Made by a program: the position numbers and the translations under genes. The notes under the pieces were generated by a model. It did no database searches and was not told where the DNA came from. It saw only the letters and a program-made list of their open reading frames with translations. DNA of 42,064 nucleotides from Clostridia bacterium (lineage in GTDB: Bacteria > Bacillota > Clostridia > Oscillospirales > CAG-272), in contig JAFQKA010000062.1 of assembly GCA_017397175.1 (NCBI GenBank), positions 1 through 42,064 on the forward strand. Reading direction: 5' to 3'. This document shows, piece by piece, positions 39,696 to 42,064 of the stretch. The stretch's first letter is position 1. The number at the start of each line of letters is the position of its first letter.

Positions 39696-40538
39696 TTGAA
39701 GATAGGAACTCTTTTGAGGATAAATCACATAGACGAGGCAGAGAGTAGCTTTAAAAAGCTCTCGGACATGGGTTTTTATGCTTGTCAGCTTGTCTATAAG
39801 CCCGAGATATACAAATCTGAGGACGCCGCAGTGGTAAAAGCGGCGGCAGAAAAATACGGCGTCAAGATAGTCGCACAGTTTTGCGGATTTTACGACACGG
39901 CAACCGTATGGGATAATTACGAGGGATTCAAGACCTCGGGTCTGAACGTTGAGCCGTATGCAAAGAGCCGATTTGACTACGTTTGCGCGGCGGCAAAGTT
40001 TGCCTGCGCAGCGGGGATAGAGGATATTGTCGTCCACGGCGGTTTTGTGCCGAACAATCCTTTTTCCGAGGAATATCTCGCCCATGTGGACGTGGTAAAG
40101 CGACTTTGTCAACACCTGAAGGGATTGGGCATGAACCTTCTGCTTGAAACGGGCGGAGAATCGTCGGTGGCACTTTTGCGCCTTATTGAGGACACGGGTG
40201 CGGACAATCTGTTCGTGAACCTTGACGGAGCAAATATGCTCATGTACGGTTATGCCAATCCTGTTGATTCTCTTTATACGGTCGGAAAATACGTAAGGTG
40301 TATTCACGGCAAGGACGGCGTGCCGCCAACCGAGACGAAAAAGCTGGGCGACGAAACGCGAGTTGGAGAGGGAATGGTTGATTTCCCGAAGATGTTCGCA
40401 AAGCTCTGTGAACTCGGCTACGACAGATATGTTATTATCGAACGTGAGATCGAGGGTGAGGAGCAGATCGCGGATATCGTTCACGCAAAGAAATATTTTG
40501 AAAGAGTGCTGACGCAAGTCGGATATACGGTAGAATAA
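39696..40538 (+). CDS. TIM-barrel sugar isomerase/epimerase (AP endonuclease 2 superfamily)
   Basis: A 280-residue protein of the xylose-isomerase-like TIM-barrel class. Metal-binding positions are visible as LLETGGES (Glu), NLDGANML (Asp), RCIHGKDG (His) and IIEREIEGEE (Glu). Such proteins are sugar phosphate or keto-sugar isomerases and epimerases and often pair with Gfo/Idh/MocA enzymes, as here. I place the start at TTG 39696, two bases after the previous stop, because GGAGG (39683-39687) sits at correct distance; the open frame from 39681 starts on that very site. A terminator follows at 40541. Confidence 0.83.
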   Translation: MKIGTLLRINHIDEAESSFKKLSDMGFYACQLVYKPEIYKSEDAAVVKAAAEKYGVKIVAQFCGFYDTATVWDNYEGFKTSGLNVEPYAKSRFDYVCAAAKFACAAGIEDIVVHGGFVPNNPFSEEYLAHVDVVKRLCQHLKGLGMNLLLETGGESSVALLRLIEDTGADNLFVNLDGANMLMYGYANPVDSLYTVGKYVRCIHGKDGVPPTETKKLGDETRVGEGMVDFPKMFAKLCELGYDRYVIIEREIEGEEQIADIVHAKKYFERVLTQVGYTVE

Positions 40539-40540
40539 CA

Positions 40541-40566
40541 AAAACCCGAGGGAAACCTCGGGTTTT
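40541..40566. terminator. Bidirectional intrinsic terminator
   Basis: A perfect 11-bp stem AAAACCCGAGG/CCTCGGGTTTT with GAAA loop, between two convergent transcripts. Confidence 0.9.
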
Positions 40567-40573
40567 GTCTTGT

Positions 40574-41617
40574 TTACATATGTTCGAGAATCTGAATAAG
40601 CGCGTCTTGTGCTTTTACGAGGGCTTCGTCCTCAGAGTCGCCGATATCTGTGATCACGCGGTGAGCGGCGGCGCATACAGTTGCCATATCGACAGGCTTT
40701 GGCTCACCTACGAATTTAACGTAATTTTTGTGGATTATCTTGTCAAGCGTTTCCTCGGACAGATCAAGTCCCTTTATTGGAAGTGCGCGGTATGCGGGCA
40801 TGATAAACTCGGTCTTGTCGTGAGAGATTCCCATGCGTACAAGCTGATGTATTTGCGGGTTGATGTCCTTATAGTTGTTGCAGTCGGTGCCGTAAAGGAT
40901 TCTGTCGGAGTATTTCTCAAAGAATGCCTGCCATGCGTCGATGTCCTTTGAGAAGCCAAGGTACATCTCCCAACCGGGCGTCAGGTCGAAATTTACGTTA
41001 GGGTAGGTCTCCATCACGCGAGTCGCCTCGTCAATGAAGTTGGAGAGGAAGAAGAAGTGGGCAAAGGTCACGCGCAGACGCGGGTGGCGGTCAAGCATTT
41101 CGAACGTTTCATCGTATATTTCTTGCTTTGAGAGAAATCCTTCTTCAAAATAGCCCCAGCCTCTCTGCTTGGCTGTTTCGGACAGCTCGCGGGGAATCCA
41201 ATATTCCTCGGGGTCGTTTACGTGGATAAGAACGGGCACGTCGTTTTCTTCAAGGTAGGTGAACATCTTGTCGTAACGCTCGTCGTTTATGCCGTAGCCC
41301 AGCTTTTTGCGAGTGCCGGGGTCGAACATGAGCTTTATACCGTCACAGCCCATATCTATGAGCGCCTTTGCCTGTAGTTCAAATGGAATATTCCTGTAAA
41401 AATCAAGATTATGGGGCATTCCAAAGGCAGCGATTCGGATTTTTTTGTATGTATTTTTCCAATAAAGCATTGCTACGTTATATGCCACCGAGTGGTATGA
41501 TAGAGCTTGCAGGGCAAGGTCGGTCACGTCCTGCTCTGCCATAAGGTCAAGGAACTTTTCGCATTTCTCATATTCGGGCTCGGACATATGCACGTGGATA
41601 TCGGCAAGATTTTTCAT
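40574..41617 (-). CDS. Amidohydrolase family 2 protein
   Basis: A 347-residue metal-dependent hydrolase or lyase of the amidohydrolase-2 (TIM-barrel) class. HVH at residues 8-10 is the first metal site, then LIHVND and FAHFF His residues, and the terminal Asp in LYGTDCNN. Members cleave or decarboxylate small acids, or open lactones of sugar acids, which would fit the adjacent sugar cluster. The exact reaction is unknown. AAAAGGAGG lies 10-11 bases before the ATG. It has its own promoter and converges with the dehydrogenase operon. Confidence 0.83.
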   Translation of the reverse strand: MKNLADIHVHMSEPEYEKCEKFLDLMAEQDVTDLALQALSYHSVAYNVAMLYWKNTYKKIRIAAFGMPHNLDFYRNIPFELQAKALIDMGCDGIKLMFDPGTRKKLGYGINDERYDKMFTYLEENDVPVLIHVNDPEEYWIPRELSETAKQRGWGYFEEGFLSKQEIYDETFEMLDRHPRLRVTFAHFFFLSNFIDEATRVMETYPNVNFDLTPGWEMYLGFSKDIDAWQAFFEKYSDRILYGTDCNNYKDINPQIHQLVRMGISHDKTEFIMPAYRALPIKGLDLSEETLDKIIHKNYVKFVGEPKPVDMATVCAAAHRVITDIGDSEDEALVKAQDALIQILEHM

Positions 41618-41655
41618 AACGAAAGTGTCCTCCTTTTCACATATACTGTAAGATC

Positions 41656-41684
41656 ATTATACGGTTTTTTAAAGGGAAAGTCAA
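41656..41684 (-). promoter_or_regulatory. SigA-type promoter (minus) for the amidohydrolase gene
   Basis: On the minus strand TTGACT (41684-41679) and TATAAT (41661-41656), 17-base spacer. Confidence 0.82.
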
Positions 41685-41857
41685 GCGATAGAAGTTTGTG
41701 TTTTTGCTATCTTCTTTCTTGATTTTGCTGTAATGTGATATGGATTCGTGACCACAGCGGACGGCGCAAAGCGCCTTTCCGCACAAGAACGCATTTTGTT
41801 TTGAGGAACTTTATTGTTATGCGAACGTTCTTGGTTCGATGGGTTTGTCCCACGCGT
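41685..41857. other. Non-coding stretch between amidohydrolase promoter and tRNA cluster
   Basis: No gene is supported. It has a GGCGC-AAA-GCGCC hairpin (about 41763-41775, with extra CGGA/TCCG pairing outside), and an imperfect inverted repeat CAAGAACGCAT (41785-41795) against ATGCGAACGTTCTTG (41819-41833). The hairpins may be part of the tail of the tRNA transcript or of an unrecognised small RNA. Confidence 0.4.
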
Positions 41858-41909
41858 CCCCACCAAACAAAAAGGACTTGCGATTGCAAGTCCTTTTTGT
41901 TTGGTGGGG
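41858..41909. terminator. 24-bp perfect hairpin after tRNA-Tyr
   Basis: CCCCACCAAACAAAAAGGAC... (41858-41881) is the exact inverse of 41886-41909, loop GATT. On the minus strand the hairpin follows the tRNA-Tyr and uses eight bases of the tRNA 3' end (CCCCACCA) as the start of its 5' arm. It contains runs of T in its 3' arm and probably stops tRNA transcription. Confidence 0.8.
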
Positions 41910-41986
41910 GATGGTGGATTCGGACCACCGAAGTCAGTGACAACAGATTTACAGTCTGCCCCCTTTGGCCGCTCGGGAAATCCCCC
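41902..41986 (-). tRNA. tRNA-Tyr (GTA)
   Basis: An 85-base type II tRNA with encoded CCA. Acceptor GGGGGAT/ATCCCCC, anticodon loop CTGTAAA (GTA), long variable arm and T arm GGTGG/CCACC. The T loop reads TCCGAAT, so the nearly invariant U55 is C. Otherwise the cloverleaf is normal. It lies three bases after tRNA-Thr in the same transcript. Confidence 0.95.
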
Positions 41987-41989
41987 ATA

Positions 41990-42064
41990 TGGAGCTGGTG
42001 ATCGGAGTCGAACCAACAACCTGCTGATTACAAATCAGCTGCTCTGCCATTGAGCCACACCAGC
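41990..42064 (-). tRNA. tRNA-Thr (TGT)
   Basis: A 75-base tRNA with encoded CCA; acceptor GCTGGTG/CACCAGC, anticodon loop with TGT, T loop TTCGACT. Its 5' end coincides with the last base of the window; upstream members of the tRNA cluster may continue beyond it. Confidence 0.95.

Noticed and set aside
39624-40541. 305-residue open frame on the minus strand across the TIM-barrel gene
   Set aside because: Antisense to a gene with clear metal-binding motifs; no ribosome site.
41735-42053. Open frames overlapping the tRNA genes
   Set aside because: They translate tRNA sequence (for example WWIRTTEVSDNRF), a well-known annotation artefact.
1-42064. CRISPR array, prophage, insertion sequence or toxin-antitoxin pair
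   Set aside because: No regular spaced repeats, no integrase, transposase, capsid or typical toxin sequences were seen.

Overview
The window is a chromosomal stretch of a low-to-mid GC Gram-positive anaerobe, most likely class Clostridia and an Oscillospirales/Christensenellales-like gut fibre degrader. The reasons are inferential: RNase Y, IreB, a short ThiI without a rhodanese domain, strong AGGAGG-type ribosome sites, SigA-like promoters with 16-17 base spacers, lipoprotein glycosidases and many Gfo/Idh/MocA-type sugar dehydrogenases. No 16S, phage, CRISPR array or intact insertion sequence was seen.

Layout. 1-295: end of pyruvate phosphate dikinase. 429-1868: AT-rich gene for a double-ACT plus metallo-beta-lactamase-fold protein, followed by what looks like a second decayed ppdK tail. 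2211-5342: MFS transporter, YwaF-like membrane protein, zinc-ribbon/DUF898 protein and DUF2752 protein. 5418-9494: a DUF4832-like glycosidase divergent from two tandem GH5 lipoproteins, with a 49-base duplicated gene fragment between the GH5 genes. 9528-12092 (minus): operon ireB-ribF-dacA. 12305-14236 ygiQ; 14441-16027 (minus) rny; 16220-18064 secreted leucine-rich-repeat protein.

18170-27640 is the most unusual part: an oppABCDF peptide-importer operon in which OppA looks circularly permuted, OppB has a large external insertion, OppD has about 230 extra residues between Walker A and the Q-loop, OppF ends in two membrane helices, and a sixth gene (single-pass membrane protein) is fused to the operon by an ATGA overlap. 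A leader peptide ORF and a hairpin-rich 5' UTR precede oppA.

27714-33189 is a sugar-acid catabolic block: a Gfo/Idh/MocA dehydrogenase divergent from a KDPG aldolase fused to a VOC domain, 2-keto-3-deoxygluconate kinase, and a GH42-like intracellular glycosidase. 33225-36437 (minus) holds an exonuclease, a highly structured intergenic element, thiI, a TOPRIM/DUF4093 protein and a 52-residue membrane protein. 36575-41617 is a second sugar cluster: AraC regulator divergent from two dehydrogenases and a TIM-barrel isomerase, then a convergent amidohydrolase. The window ends in tRNA-Tyr and tRNA-Thr (minus strand), the former abutting a perfect 24-bp hairpin.

Together, secreted or anchored GH5 enzymes would cut polysaccharides, importers bring in products, cytosolic glycosidases and dehydrogenases convert them, and Eda/KdgK pass 2-keto-3-deoxygluconate to pyruvate and glyceraldehyde-3-phosphate. 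This metabolic flow is inferred from family membership; substrates are not determined by the sequence.
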